In this document: in pieces, positions 52,252 through 60,202 of the stretch
Position numbering within the stretch: position 1 is the stretch's first letter
How the letters are laid out: each line of letters begins with the position of its first letter
Assembly (NCBI RefSeq): GCF_003385555.1
Contig: NZ_QOHR01000014.1
Location: 1 to 64,000 of the forward strand
DNA length: 64,000 nt
Direction: 5' to 3'
Source of the DNA: Rhodosalinus sediminis
Lineage (GTDB): Bacteria; Pseudomonadota; Alphaproteobacteria; Rhodobacterales; Rhodobacteraceae
The notes under the pieces: generated by a model
What the model saw: only the letters and a program-made list of their open reading frames with translations
Told to the model about the DNA's origin: nothing
Database searches by the model: none
Made by a program: the position numbers and the translations under genes

Positions 52252-54504
52252 TCAGTCCGCGCCGCGTACCGGGATCGTCGCGCCCGGCTTCGGGCGGACG
52301 ATGCGCTGCACGAAGAGGATCGCGGCGGCGGCCAGGACGCCGGCGACGTCGGTGGCGAGGCTTCCCTCGATCATCATCAGCGCGGCCGCGACCAGCGCGG
52401 CGCGCAGGAACCAGACCGCCCGCGCGCCGAGGAACCAGCCCTGCACCCCGGCCGACAGCAGGAACACGCCGAAGACCGCCGTCGCCGCCGCGCGCGCGAT
52501 CTCGAGCCAGTCGGCCTGCATCAGGAGCGCGGAATTGTAGAAGAACATGAAGGGCACCACGAAGGCGGCGATCCCGATCTTGAAAGAGACGACGGAGGTC
52601 TCCATCGGGTTCGCCCCCGAGACGCCCGCCGCCGCGTAACTCGCCAGCGCGACCGGCGGCGTGATCGCCGAGACCACGGCGAAGTAGAACACGAAGAAAT
52701 GCGCGGTGAGCTGCGGGATGCCGAGCTCGACGAGGCCGGGCGCCACCACCGACGCGGCCACGGCGTAGGCCGCCGTCGTCGGCATCCCCATGCCGAGCAG
52801 GATCGCGATCAGCATCGCGAAGACCAGCGCCAGAAGCTGCGAGGCGGCGGCGAGGCCGAGGAGCAGGTTGGAGAACCGCGCGCCGACCCCGGTGAGCGAG
52901 ATCACCCCCACGATGATGCCCGCACAGGCGCAGACCGCGATGATCTGGATCGACATGGTCCCGGCGAGATGGAAGGCCCGCGCGATCGCGCCGAGCCCCA
53001 TGCGGTGGGGCGTCAGCCAGCTCACCACCGCTGCGGCGGCGGTCGCGAGCGTGCCCGCACGGATCACCGAGTAGCCCTGGAAGAGCGCGTAGATCAGGAT
53101 CACGATGGGCACGAAGAGAAAGGCCTGCCGCGCCATCTGCGCGAGCTTCGGCAGCTCTTCGTCGCGCATCCCCCGCATGCCGAGCTTCGCCGCCTCGAAG
53201 TCCACCATGAAATAGACGGCGACGAAGTAGAGCAGCGCGGGGATGATCGCGGCGACGGCGATCTCGGTGTAGGGGATGCCGGTGATCTCAGCCATGATGA
53301 AGGCGCCCGCGCCCATGATCGGCGGCAGGATCTGGCCCCCTGTGCTGGCCGAGGCCTCGATCGCGCCGGCGGTGCGCTTGTCGTAACCCACCTTCTTCAT
53401 CAGCGGGATGGTGAGCGAGCCGGTGGCGACCACGTTGCCGGCGGAGGTCCCGTTGATCATCCCCATCAGACCGGAGGCGAAGATCGCCACCTTCGCCGGC
53501 CCGCCCCGCGCCCGCCCGGCGAGCGCGAAGGCGAAATTCACGAAGTAGTCGCCCACCTTCGAGGCCTGCAGGAAGGCGGCGAAGATGATGAAGAGGATGA
53601 TGTAGGTCGAGCTCACCGCCGTCGTCGGGCCGAGGATACCGGCGTCTGTGTAGACCTGGCTGAAGAACCGCTCCCAGCTGATCGCGGGGGCGTTGAGGAA
53701 GCCGGGCAGGAACTGCCCCGTGAAGACGTAAAGAAGGAAGACCGCCGAGATCACGACCAGCGCGAGCCCGGCCACCCGCCGCGTGAGCTCCATGATGAGG
53801 AGCGTCCCCGCCACGGCGGCGATCGATATGCCGATGGGCGCGAAGGGCGTGCCGGTCGAGTTGCGCATCAATGTGCCGTAGATCGTGACGAGATAGGTCG
53901 CCACGGCCGCGCCGCAGACCGCCAGCACGAGGTCGGCCGGATGGATGGCGTCGCGCGTGCGCCGCTGCGCCCAGGACACGAGGATCGCCCCCACGGTCGC
54001 CACCATGAGCGGCACGCCGAAGCGCCATATCTCGGCCGCGCGGATGCCCGCGTCCATGCCGTTCCACGAGGTGCCGCCGGCGATGGAGACGGCGAAGGAC
54101 ACCGCCGCGCCCAGCGCGAAGACCGCAGGCGCCATCAGCGCCCAGGCGAGCCACGAGAGCCAGCGCCGCTCGACCTCCGGCGCGAGGGTGAAGGACCGCC
54201 CGGCATAAAGCACGAAGCCGAGCGCCAGCGCGCCGGCGATGTGCACGATCCGGAAGTTCCAGGTCTCCATCGGGAAGCTCGGCAGGAACGGCAGATCCAC
54301 CGCCCCCCCGGTCATCGCCGAGATCGACAGCCCGTTGAGCGCCGCCATGTGGAAGGCCGCGTAAAGCGCGGCCGCCGTGGTGACCAGCCACCAGTGCCAG
54401 CCCCGGTAGAGCCGGCGGTTGCCCTCGACGGGCTCCTTGTCCACGCCCTCGGCGACGACGGGGCCTTCGGGCCGATCCTGCTGAGGCTCGGTGCGATCGG
54501 TCAT
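52252..54504 (-). CDS. TAXI-type TRAP transporter fused permease (DctQM)
   Basis: 750-residue membrane protein in which the small DctQ-like and large DctM-like permeases are fused, the form used by TAXI-type TRAP systems. The N-terminal ~190 residues hold four or five helices; from residue ~230 the DctM part begins, with GLMGMINGTSAGNVVATGSL and ILLGMGMPTTAAYAVAASVV, the family's conserved loops. It uses the sodium gradient to import a carboxylate or amino acid delivered by the binding protein encoded upstream, 125 bp away on the same strand. Confidence 0.92.
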   Translation of the reverse strand: MTDRTEPQQDRPEGPVVAEGVDKEPVEGNRRLYRGWHWWLVTTAAALYAAFHMAALNGLSISAMTGGAVDLPFLPSFPMETWNFRIVHIAGALALGFVLYAGRSFTLAPEVERRWLSWLAWALMAPAVFALGAAVSFAVSIAGGTSWNGMDAGIRAAEIWRFGVPLMVATVGAILVSWAQRRTRDAIHPADLVLAVCGAAVATYLVTIYGTLMRNSTGTPFAPIGISIAAVAGTLLIMELTRRVAGLALVVISAVFLLYVFTGQFLPGFLNAPAISWERFFSQVYTDAGILGPTTAVSSTYIILFIIFAAFLQASKVGDYFVNFAFALAGRARGGPAKVAIFASGLMGMINGTSAGNVVATGSLTIPLMKKVGYDKRTAGAIEASASTGGQILPPIMGAGAFIMAEITGIPYTEIAVAAIIPALLYFVAVYFMVDFEAAKLGMRGMRDEELPKLAQMARQAFLFVPIVILIYALFQGYSVIRAGTLATAAAAVVSWLTPHRMGLGAIARAFHLAGTMSIQIIAVCACAGIIVGVISLTGVGARFSNLLLGLAAASQLLALVFAMLIAILLGMGMPTTAAYAVAASVVAPGLVELGIPQLTAHFFVFYFAVVSAITPPVALASYAAAGVSGANPMETSVVSFKIGIAAFVVPFMFFYNSALLMQADWLEIARAAATAVFGVFLLSAGVQGWFLGARAVWFLRAALVAAALMMIEGSLATDVAGVLAAAAILFVQRIVRPKPGATIPVRGAD

Positions 54505-54629
54505 GCGCTCTCTCCCGCGACACCGGGACGCAATCGCCCCGGATCAGCGCGCAGTGCAAGGCCCGGGCCGCCGTGACGCTGCGGCCTCGGGGGTGGACGG
54601 GGCGGCAGCGCGCCCCGTCCGGTCACGTC

Positions 54630-55619
54630 TCACTCGCCGTGGACCATGTCCGCCGGGATCTCGGCGCCCGCGTTCTCGCGGAACCAGCGCGCCGCGCCCG
54701 GGTGCCACGGCAGGAGCTGGTTCTTGTCCCAGTTCCCGGGCACCGTGGAGGCCGCCGCGCGGTGGATGTTCATCATGCGCTCGTTGTCGGACATCACCAC
54801 GTCGGTGACCGCGTGCACGAAGCTCTCGGGCAGGTCGCAGTTGGCGATGGAGAAGTTCCACATCGAGACCGAGCGCGCCGGCTCCTCAAGCGTCTGGTAG
54901 GTGTCGGCCGTGATCGCGAACTCCGAGACCGGGAAGGCCTCGAGGATCTGCGCGCGCTCCTCCTCGGTGAACTCGATGATGTTGATATCGGTCTGCACCT
55001 CGAGCTGGCTCACCGCCGGGACCGGCACGCCGGCGGCGAAGGCGATCACGTCGAGCAGCCCGTCCTGAAGCTGACCGCCGAGATCCGACCAGCCGCCGTT
55101 GCGCCGCTCGAAGTCGACGCCGAGCGTCTCCATCATCCGCGGGAAGTAGGTGTCCGAGGTCGAGCCCGCCGGGCCGAAGCCGATCCGGGCGCCGTCCGGG
55201 ATGTCGGAGATGCTCTCGATCCCGGAGTCCGACAGCGCCGTGATCGAGAACGGCGTCTGATACATCGGGAACATTGCGCAGGCGTTCGTCATCTCGAGCC
55301 CCGGCGCGATCGGGTTGGTCCCCGCGAGCGATTCCGCCGCCGGCCCCATCGTCGTCATGCCGAAGGCTGCGTCGCCCGTGTGCACGAGCGCCATGTTCTG
55401 CATTGGCCCGCCGGTGACCTCGCCGCCGCCCGAAAGGCCCAGCTCCTCGGCGACAAGGTTCGCCCAGCCCGAGCCGTAGGCGAAATAGGTGCCGCCCTGG
55501 CTCGCCGTGCCGACGGTGAAGCTCTCGGGCCAGTCGGAGCGGTCGTAGTCCTGCGCCGCGAGCGGCGCCGCCGCGACCGCGAGCACCGTCGCGGCGCCGG
55601 TCAGTAGTGCCTTCGTCAT
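54630..55619 (-). CDS. TAXI-family TRAP solute-binding protein
   Basis: 329-residue periplasmic receptor. A Sec signal peptide (ALLTGAATVLAVAAAPLAAQ) precedes the mature protein. The TAXI signature TVGTASQGGTYFAYGSGWAN is at the N-terminus, followed by a ligand-binding region (GARIGFGPAGSTSDTYFPRM). The ATG at 55619 has GAGGAGG upstream. It precedes the fused permease and delivers its ligand, possibly glutamate or another dicarboxylate; specificity cannot be read. Confidence 0.92.
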   Translation of the reverse strand: MTKALLTGAATVLAVAAAPLAAQDYDRSDWPESFTVGTASQGGTYFAYGSGWANLVAEELGLSGGGEVTGGPMQNMALVHTGDAAFGMTTMGPAAESLAGTNPIAPGLEMTNACAMFPMYQTPFSITALSDSGIESISDIPDGARIGFGPAGSTSDTYFPRMMETLGVDFERRNGGWSDLGGQLQDGLLDVIAFAAGVPVPAVSQLEVQTDINIIEFTEEERAQILEAFPVSEFAITADTYQTLEEPARSVSMWNFSIANCDLPESFVHAVTDVVMSDNERMMNIHRAAASTVPGNWDKNQLLPWHPGAARWFRENAGAEIPADMVHGE

Positions 55620-56016
55620 GGTATCCTCCTCACTGGATCGCGCGCCCCGATCACGCCGGCATGCCGTCGTACCCCTCCGGGCGCCGTGCACCACGTTTTG
55701 CGGCAAGCGCCCGCGATGGCAAGCCCCGCGACCCCACGGCAGCCCCGCACGGCGATGTTTCGCAGGGATCGCGGGCCTGACCCGGCGACGAACACGCGTT
55801 CTCGATCAGAGGCCACCCCGCCAAGCGCTTACGCTCCAAAACCCGGCTCGATGGCGAGGGCTCTGTAGCGACAAGAAGGCCTGGCGGGTGCGACACGCGC
55901 GAACCGGGCGCGAGGCCATCACCCTGAGCAGCCACGACCGGCACCTGGTCGGCCTTCTCGATATGACATGACCGCGCCGGACGGGAGTGACCGGACGATC
56001 GAGCGACCTCCGCAGA
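55620..56016. other. 397-bp region without a recognised gene
   Basis: Separates the TRAP genes from the ubiquitin-autotransporter gene, both on the minus strand. GC appears lower than in flanking genes. Small open frames here have no similarity or ribosome-binding site. It should contain the promoter of the TRAP unit and the terminator of the gene at 56017, but no strong hairpin was found. Confidence 0.5.
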
Positions 56017-57261
56017 TCAGAACGCCATCGTCCAGTCGAGCCCGATGCTGACAGCATTGGTATCAGAGGTTATCTTCGCGCCCGTCACGTCGAGCCCGAG
56101 CTGCCCGTTGGCGAGGTCGCCCGAAACACCGAAGCCGAGCGTCGGAGCGAAAAACGTCTCGTCGGCCGCGCCGGACCGGTCGATTTTCGCATAGCCCGCG
56201 GCCGCCGTAACGTAAGGCATGAGCCCGGAGCCGCCGAGCGCGCTGCCGTATTCGAGGGTGAGACCGAGATCGGCGTCGATCCGGCGCGACTCCGCTTCGG
56301 GCACATCTCCGGTGGTGTTGGTATAGGCCGGGATGTGCTGGTCGTATCCTGCGACCCGAACGAAGGGCCGGACTGTTCCGGTCTGGGTGGTATGGCTTCC
56401 GGATAGCCGGATCGACCCCGACAAACGATCCCCGCGGACGCTGCCGCCGGCGGCCTCGACCTTCGGAAGGGCGAACGCGACATGACCATCGACGACCAAG
56501 TCCTGCTCCAGCCTGCGCGCTCCGTAAATCCCGATGGCGGGGCTTCGCACCGTCGTCTCGACGCCGTTCAGCTCGGCCCGCACGTCTCCGGTGGCCACCA
56601 TGAGGCCGAGGAGAGAGGATGTCCCGAACATCCGGTCTGCACCGACGACGAGGTCGAGGGACCGGCCGTCGATATCGCCGCCGAAGGCCGTCAGGCCCCC
56701 GGATATCCACAGGTTATACTCCGGCCGATGCCCGCGGCTGGCGCGGTGGCCGCTTGTCGAGACGTATAGATCCCGCGTCGCCGCGATGTTCGACGGGGGC
56801 GAGATCAGCCGCTCGCGGCTGGCGCGCGATGCGCCGGCCGTCATCACATCGACCTGCGTGCTGGCGGCGAGTTCCGCGGCGCGACGTGCAGCGTCCCCGG
56901 CGGCGTTTCGATCCGCATCCGGCGCCGGAAGAAGGAGATGCAGCGTCGACTCTTTCTGGATGTTGTAATCCGACAGCGTCCGTCCGTCTTCGAGTTGCTT
57001 GCCCGCGAAGATCAGGGTCTGTCGGTCCGGCGGCAGGCCCTCCTTGTCCTGAATCTTCTGGTTCACGCCTTCGATGGTGTCGCTGGGTTCGACATCGAGC
57101 GTGATGGTCTTCCCGTCGAGCGCCCTCACGAAGATCTGCATCGCGTCGGCAGACGCGGGAAAGAGGACGAGGAGCGTGACGACAACGAGAATTCCATTCA
57201 GGACGCGGCGCGCGAAGGGGATCATGTCGAAAGACCCGCGGGACGCACCGGAGAAAGACAT
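56017..57261 (-). CDS. Secreted ubiquitin fused to an autotransporter-type beta-barrel
   Basis: 414 residues. Residues 1-40 form a Sec signal peptide ([21 protein letters not shown]) with an A-D-A cleavage site. Residues 41-111 are ubiquitin from its own Met1 ([20 protein letters not shown] onward), matching human ubiquitin at 60 of 71 positions by hand alignment. Residues 112-181 are an Ala/Arg-rich helical linker, and residues 182-414 alternate polar and hydrophobic residues as in a 12-strand outer-membrane barrel, ending [10 protein letters not shown] with terminal Phe. Lys11, 29, 33, 48 and 63 and the Leu8/Ile44/His68 patch remain; Lys6 and Lys27 are changed and RLRGG is replaced by PAPDA. 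I chose the ATG at 57261 (GGGGAAG upstream); an ATG at 57225 also keeps the signal. Surface display is inferred; no ubiquitin-pathway gene is nearby. Confidence 0.88.
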   Translation of the reverse strand: MSFSGASRGSFDMIPFARRVLNGILVVVTLLVLFPASADAMQIFVRALDGKTITLDVEPSDTIEGVNQKIQDKEGLPPDRQTLIFAGKQLEDGRTLSDYNIQKESTLHLLLPAPDADRNAAGDAARRAAELAASTQVDVMTAGASRASRERLISPPSNIAATRDLYVSTSGHRASRGHRPEYNLWISGGLTAFGGDIDGRSLDLVVGADRMFGTSSLLGLMVATGDVRAELNGVETTVRSPAIGIYGARRLEQDLVVDGHVAFALPKVEAAGGSVRGDRLSGSIRLSGSHTTQTGTVRPFVRVAGYDQHIPAYTNTTGDVPEAESRRIDADLGLTLEYGSALGGSGLMPYVTAAAGYAKIDRSGAADETFFAPTLGFGVSGDLANGQLGLDVTGAKITSDTNAVSIGLDWTMAF

Positions 57262-57607
57262 CCGCGCTTCCCCAAAAGGTCAAGCGACCGGTCCCGCATC
57301 TCCGGATCGAGGGACGACCGCGCGGGGCCGGGGCGCATCAGTGGCGTCCATGCTGCGGGCACTGGGGCTGCCTCCGCTCTACCGACGCATACGCGTCACT
57401 CTACGATTTTGACGCCCCGGTCGAACGACCGGACCTTGAACGATGTTCGCCGGCGGATGGCGTCCTGCGGGCACATAAGGCGCATACGGGGACGCCCGGA
57501 TCAAGCTGAATGGTCTCCCTGTCGCGTCGGATCTCGAAAGAGTTGGCCGGGCGGGCGCGAGCGGACAGCGGCATGGCGGGGTCATCGCCCGCCATGCCGG
57601 GATGCGG
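57262..57607. other. 346-bp upstream region of the ubiquitin-autotransporter gene
   Basis: No gene seen. Two dyads lie in it: GACGC-ATAC-GCGTC (57384-57397) and the palindrome CCGGTCG-AA-CGACCGG (57417-57432). A weak minus-strand promoter-like pair (TTCGAC, 16 bp, TAGAGT) lies between and beside them. These are candidates for control of the ubiquitin gene about 120-170 bp downstream, or for the end of the rhodanese transcript. Confidence 0.4.
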
Positions 57608-58195
57608 TCAGTCGAAGGACCGCAGGTAGATCTTGTCCGGGTTGATCTCGTAGCCCCACGGCAGGCCGGAGTTCTTCCAGCCGTCGACGACCCGCCGCGG
57701 CCCGTTCGGGTTGTCGCTCGCGGTCGTGCCCTGGAACCCGTCGACGACGACGTAGACCTCTTCGAGGCCCAGCCCCTTGAGCGTGGCGGCCGACGGCGCG
57801 CCGCGGCTGCCGCCCGAGCGGCACATCAGGATCACCGGCGCGGACCGGTCGAGGCCCTGCGCCGCGAGCGCGGCGAGCACCTCGTCGGCGAAGTCGGGGT
57901 TCCGCTCCATCGCGAGAACGGGCTTGCTCTCGTGCATCCGCGACGGGTCGACCAGCAGGAACGGAATGTTCACGTCCACGACATCGGTGAACCCGGTGAA
58001 CATGATCTCGACCGGCTCGCGGACGTCGACGAAGAGCACCTCGTCGGGCCGTGACGTCTCCATCTCGTAGGCTTCCTCGGCGGTCAGGTAGAGGCCCCAG
58101 GAGGTCTGCTTCGCCGGATCCTCGGGCTCCGGGGCGGCCGTGGCGGCGCCTGTCATGGCCAGGGCCGCGGCGGCGGCCAGGATATGAGTTCGCAT
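57608..58195 (-). CDS. Periplasmic rhodanese-domain protein
   Basis: 195-residue secreted sulfurtransferase-like protein. A signal peptide (ILAAAAALAMTGAATAAPE) is followed by one rhodanese domain with DVREPVEIMF and the active-site loop LMCRSGGSRG, catalytic Cys125. The six-residue CRSGGSR loop fits a thiosulfate or polysulfide sulfurtransferase. The ATG at 58195 has AAAGGAAAG upstream. In the context of sulfide:quinone oxidoreductase and tetrathionate reductase elsewhere in the window, it may handle periplasmic sulfane sulfur. Confidence 0.87.
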   Translation of the reverse strand: MRTHILAAAAALAMTGAATAAPEPEDPAKQTSWGLYLTAEEAYEMETSRPDEVLFVDVREPVEIMFTGFTDVVDVNIPFLLVDPSRMHESKPVLAMERNPDFADEVLAALAAQGLDRSAPVILMCRSGGSRGAPSAATLKGLGLEEVYVVVDGFQGTTASDNPNGPRRVVDGWKNSGLPWGYEINPDKIYLRSFD

Positions 58196-58263
58196 GGTCT
58201 TTCCTTTCGGTTGTGCGGGCCGGAGGGGACGGCAGGCGCCCCTGCCCGGCCCTTGGGTGATCT

Positions 58264-58518
58264 TCATCCCAGCGCCGTCTGCCGGCGATCGGCGGGCGCC
58301 GTGCGGACCCACCGCAAGGCCGCGCGCCGGCCCAACCGCCGATACGCCAGCGCAGGCGTCGGCATATCGGCGAGCAGCGGGCCGAAGCGGGCGGCCGCGT
58401 CGCCGTCAGGCCGGTTGCAGACCGTCACGCTACGATCGCGCCGGCGGATCCCGGGCATGTCGCCGGGCCGGATCTGCGGGCTGGCGGCGAGCGTGACGAT
58501 GAGCGTGCGGTCTTCCAT
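58264..58518 (-). CDS. Possible small hypothetical protein
   Basis: 84-residue open frame with an ATG start (MEDRTLIVTLAASPQIRPGD) between the rhodanese and DUF2474 genes on the same strand. The composition is Arg/Ala-rich, with no family, signal or membrane segment recognised and only a distant AGAGAG as ribosome site. It may be a real small gene or chance. Confidence 0.3.
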   Translation of the reverse strand: MEDRTLIVTLAASPQIRPGDMPGIRRRDRSVTVCNRPDGDAAARFGPLLADMPTPALAYRRLGRRAALRWVRTAPADRRQTALG

Positions 58519-58557
58519 GGGGCGGCAACTCTCTTTTCGCGTACGGGTTTCAGCGCC

Positions 58558-58665
58558 TCAGAGGATCGCCAGACGGATCGCGTAGGCGACGACCGCGAGC
58601 GTCGCGACGGAGGCGAGCCAGAGGCCCACGAACCACGCGACGCGCTTGAGCCTGTCGGTGCGCAT
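58558..58665 (-). CDS. DUF2474-like small subunit of cytochrome bd-type oxidase
   Basis: 35-residue single-helix protein, MRTDRLKRVAWFVGLWLASV then a hydrophobic end with IRLAIL. It matches DUF2474, short proteins that follow cydB and probably join the cytochrome bd complex like CydX. Its ATG overlaps the stop of the cydB remnant upstream, the normal arrangement, but the main subunits are gone. Whether it is expressed is unknown. Confidence 0.75.
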   Translation of the reverse strand: MRTDRLKRVAWFVGLWLASVATLAVVAYAIRLAIL

Positions 58666-58814
58666 CAGTGGTACCCCGCGTCCGGATCGACCTTCCCGCG
58701 GAACACCCAGTAGGCATAGGCGGTGTATCCGAGGATCATCGGCACGAGGATCACCGTGCCCACCAGCGCAAAGGCGAGGCTGCTGTCGGGCGCGACCGCG
58801 TGAAGGAGCAGCGT
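58665..58814 (-). pseudogene. cydB: 3' remnant of cydB (cytochrome bd oxidase subunit II)
   Basis: Only the last ~49 codons survive, ending LVPMILGYTAYAYWVFRGKV and then DPDAGYH, the characteristic CydB C-terminus with its last transmembrane helix and RGKV..GYH tail. Upstream similarity stops near 58814, and no cydA or 5' cydB exists in the window. A chance ATG at 58856 gives a 63-residue frame. The remnant is a deletion scar of about 13-15 percent of a normal 335-380-residue gene. Confidence 0.8.
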
Positions 58815-58882
58815 CTTGCGGGCCATCCTCCGTGCTCCCGCCATCGCTGCAGGCACGTTTCAGGGGCGGCCCTCGCGCCGCA

Positions 58883-58896
58883 ATGACGGCCGTCAA
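58883..58896 (+). promoter_or_regulatory. CRP/FNR-family-like box upstream of the CBS gene
   Basis: ATGACGGCCGTCAA, containing the perfect 12-bp palindrome TGACGGCCGTCA. Read as TTGAC-GGCC-GTCAT it fits the TTGAY-N4-RTCAA pattern with one deviation. It ends 57 bp upstream of the CBS-domain gene and is 13/14 identical to the site at 60189. Confidence 0.55.
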
Positions 58897-58952
58897 TGAG
58901 GGGCCGCACCGGTCGCGGCATCATCCATCGCGTCAGCTGAGGAGAGCGGCAG

Positions 58953-59372
58953 ATGAATATCGAAGGCGCGATGCACCGTGGCGTGGACTGGGCGAGCGCG
59001 GATACGCCTGTCAGCGAGATCGCCCGCATGATGAAGACGGACGACATCGGGGCGGTGCCGGTCGGCAAGGACGACCGCCTCGTCGGGATGATCACCGACC
59101 GCGACATCGTCCTGCGGGTGGTGGCCGAGGGCCGCGACCCTCACAAGGTGACCGCCGGGGACGCGATGACGCCCGGCATCGTCTATTGCCGGACGCATCA
59201 GTCGGTCGAGGATGCGATCCACCTGATGGAGCAGAAGCAGATACGCCGCCTGCCGGTGCTCGACGCGCGCAAGCGCATGGTCGGCATGCTCAGCCTCGGC
59301 GACATCTCGCATGCCGTGAGCCGCAACCTCGCGGGCGAGGCGATCCACGCGGTGGCCGACCATCACGCCTGA
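58953..59372 (+). CDS. Tandem CBS-domain protein
   Basis: 139-residue protein made of two CBS motifs: residues ~8-65 (VSEIARMMKTDDIGAVPVGK, LVGMITDRDIVLRVV) and ~75-130 (QSVEDAIHLMEQKQIRRLPV, MVGMLSLGDISHAVSRN). Stand-alone CBS pairs bind adenine nucleotides and act as energy or stress sensors. The ATG is preceded by GAGGAGAGCGGCAG. It is probably controlled through the CRP/FNR-like box upstream. Confidence 0.88.
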   Translation: MNIEGAMHRGVDWASADTPVSEIARMMKTDDIGAVPVGKDDRLVGMITDRDIVLRVVAEGRDPHKVTAGDAMTPGIVYCRTHQSVEDAIHLMEQKQIRRLPVLDARKRMVGMLSLGDISHAVSRNLAGEAIHAVADHHA

Positions 59373-59710
59373 GCCCCGTCGCGTGCGTGCCGCCCCGTGG
59401 CCCCGGCTGCGCGTCCGCGCGGCCGCGCCGGCCGGTCCACATCCGGCACCGAGCGTCAGCCGGAAGGCGCAGGAACGCCACGACCGACCCTTGCGCCCGG
59501 AAGTCTTCCCGAGGGAGCCACGGGGTCCCGGGGCGGGGGCTCCGCCGCGAGAGACCCGCAGCCGCGCTGGTCGGGCGCCCGAAGCTTCCGCGGCCGGGGG
59601 CGCGAGCGCATCGCGCGTCCACCATCCGGCGTCGCCGGCCGATGGAGCCGATGCGCTGACCGATATTTCCGTTCGGGCTCGACCCGTGGTCGCACCCGCG
59701 GCGACCGGGC
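59373..59710. other. 338-bp region without a recognised gene
   Basis: Between the convergent CBS and DUF2267 genes. Open frames on both strands lack similarity and ribosome sites, and no strong terminator hairpin was found. Confidence 0.45.
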
Positions 59711-60136
59711 TCAGACGAACAGATCGCGCAGGGGCTTCTGCATGGCGTGCGCGACCTCCCGGAATTCGCCGTGCGAGACCTTGCTGCGCAGGAGCGCCAG
59801 CACGGCCGATACCGCCCTGTCCGGGTCCTCCAGCGGCTCCTTGGCGAAGGCTGCCTGCACCCGGGCGATGAAGTCCGCCTTGTGCCGCGGATGGGCCGGG
59901 GTGCGCGAGGGCACCCAGCCCTCGAAATACATCCCCCGGATCAGCACGGGGAGCTGCGCGGCCAGATCCGCCGCCTCGTCCGCGCCGAGATAGTCGCGCA
60001 CGGCGTGCAGCACCTCGCGCAGGAGCAGCCAGGCGCGGCCCTTCTCCTGCCAGCCGAGATCCTCGCACAGCGCGTTCAGCCATTCGGCCACGACCTGCGG
60101 CGCGTGGTCGACCGAGGAAATGCCCGTCGTCTTCAT
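59711..60136 (-). CDS. DUF2267-domain protein
   Basis: 141-residue protein matching DUF2267 (VVAEWLNALCEDLGWQEKGR, AWLLLREVLHAVRDYLGADE, AADLAAQLPVLIRGMYFEGW). Members are small helical proteins often found with CBS, universal-stress and hypoxia-induced genes; function unknown. The ATG at 60136 has GGGAGG upstream. A CRP/FNR-like box lies 53-66 bp upstream, nearly identical to that of the CBS gene. Confidence 0.85.
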   Translation of the reverse strand: MKTTGISSVDHAPQVVAEWLNALCEDLGWQEKGRAWLLLREVLHAVRDYLGADEAADLAAQLPVLIRGMYFEGWVPSRTPAHPRHKADFIARVQAAFAKEPLEDPDRAVSAVLALLRSKVSHGEFREVAHAMQKPLRDLFV

Positions 60137-60188
60137 CGTCGCCTCCCTTCGCTGACAGGGAAGGGACGCCGAAGGCCGTCGATTCGCC

Positions 60189-60202
60189 ATAACGGCCGTC
60201 AA
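60189..60202 (-). promoter_or_regulatory. CRP/FNR-family-like box upstream of the DUF2267 gene
   Basis: On the minus strand TTGAC-GGCC-GTTAT, differing at one base from the box at 58883. It ends 53 bp upstream of the DUF2267 start, the same relative position as in the CBS and sulfide:quinone oxidoreductase promoters. Confidence 0.5.

Noticed and set aside
56929-57141. Eukaryotic contamination as the source of the ubiquitin codons
   Set aside because: The codons are in one frame with a bacterial signal peptide and an outer-membrane barrel, use GC-rich bacterial codons, and the domain differs from eukaryotic ubiquitin at E1-contact positions.
56017-58195. Ubiquitin conjugation cassette (E1/E2/JAB) around the ubiquitin gene
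   Set aside because: The neighbours are a TRAP transporter, a periplasmic thiosulfate-type rhodanese and cyd remnants. The rhodanese is exported and not an E1-associated one, and the ubiquitin lacks its C-terminal glycines.
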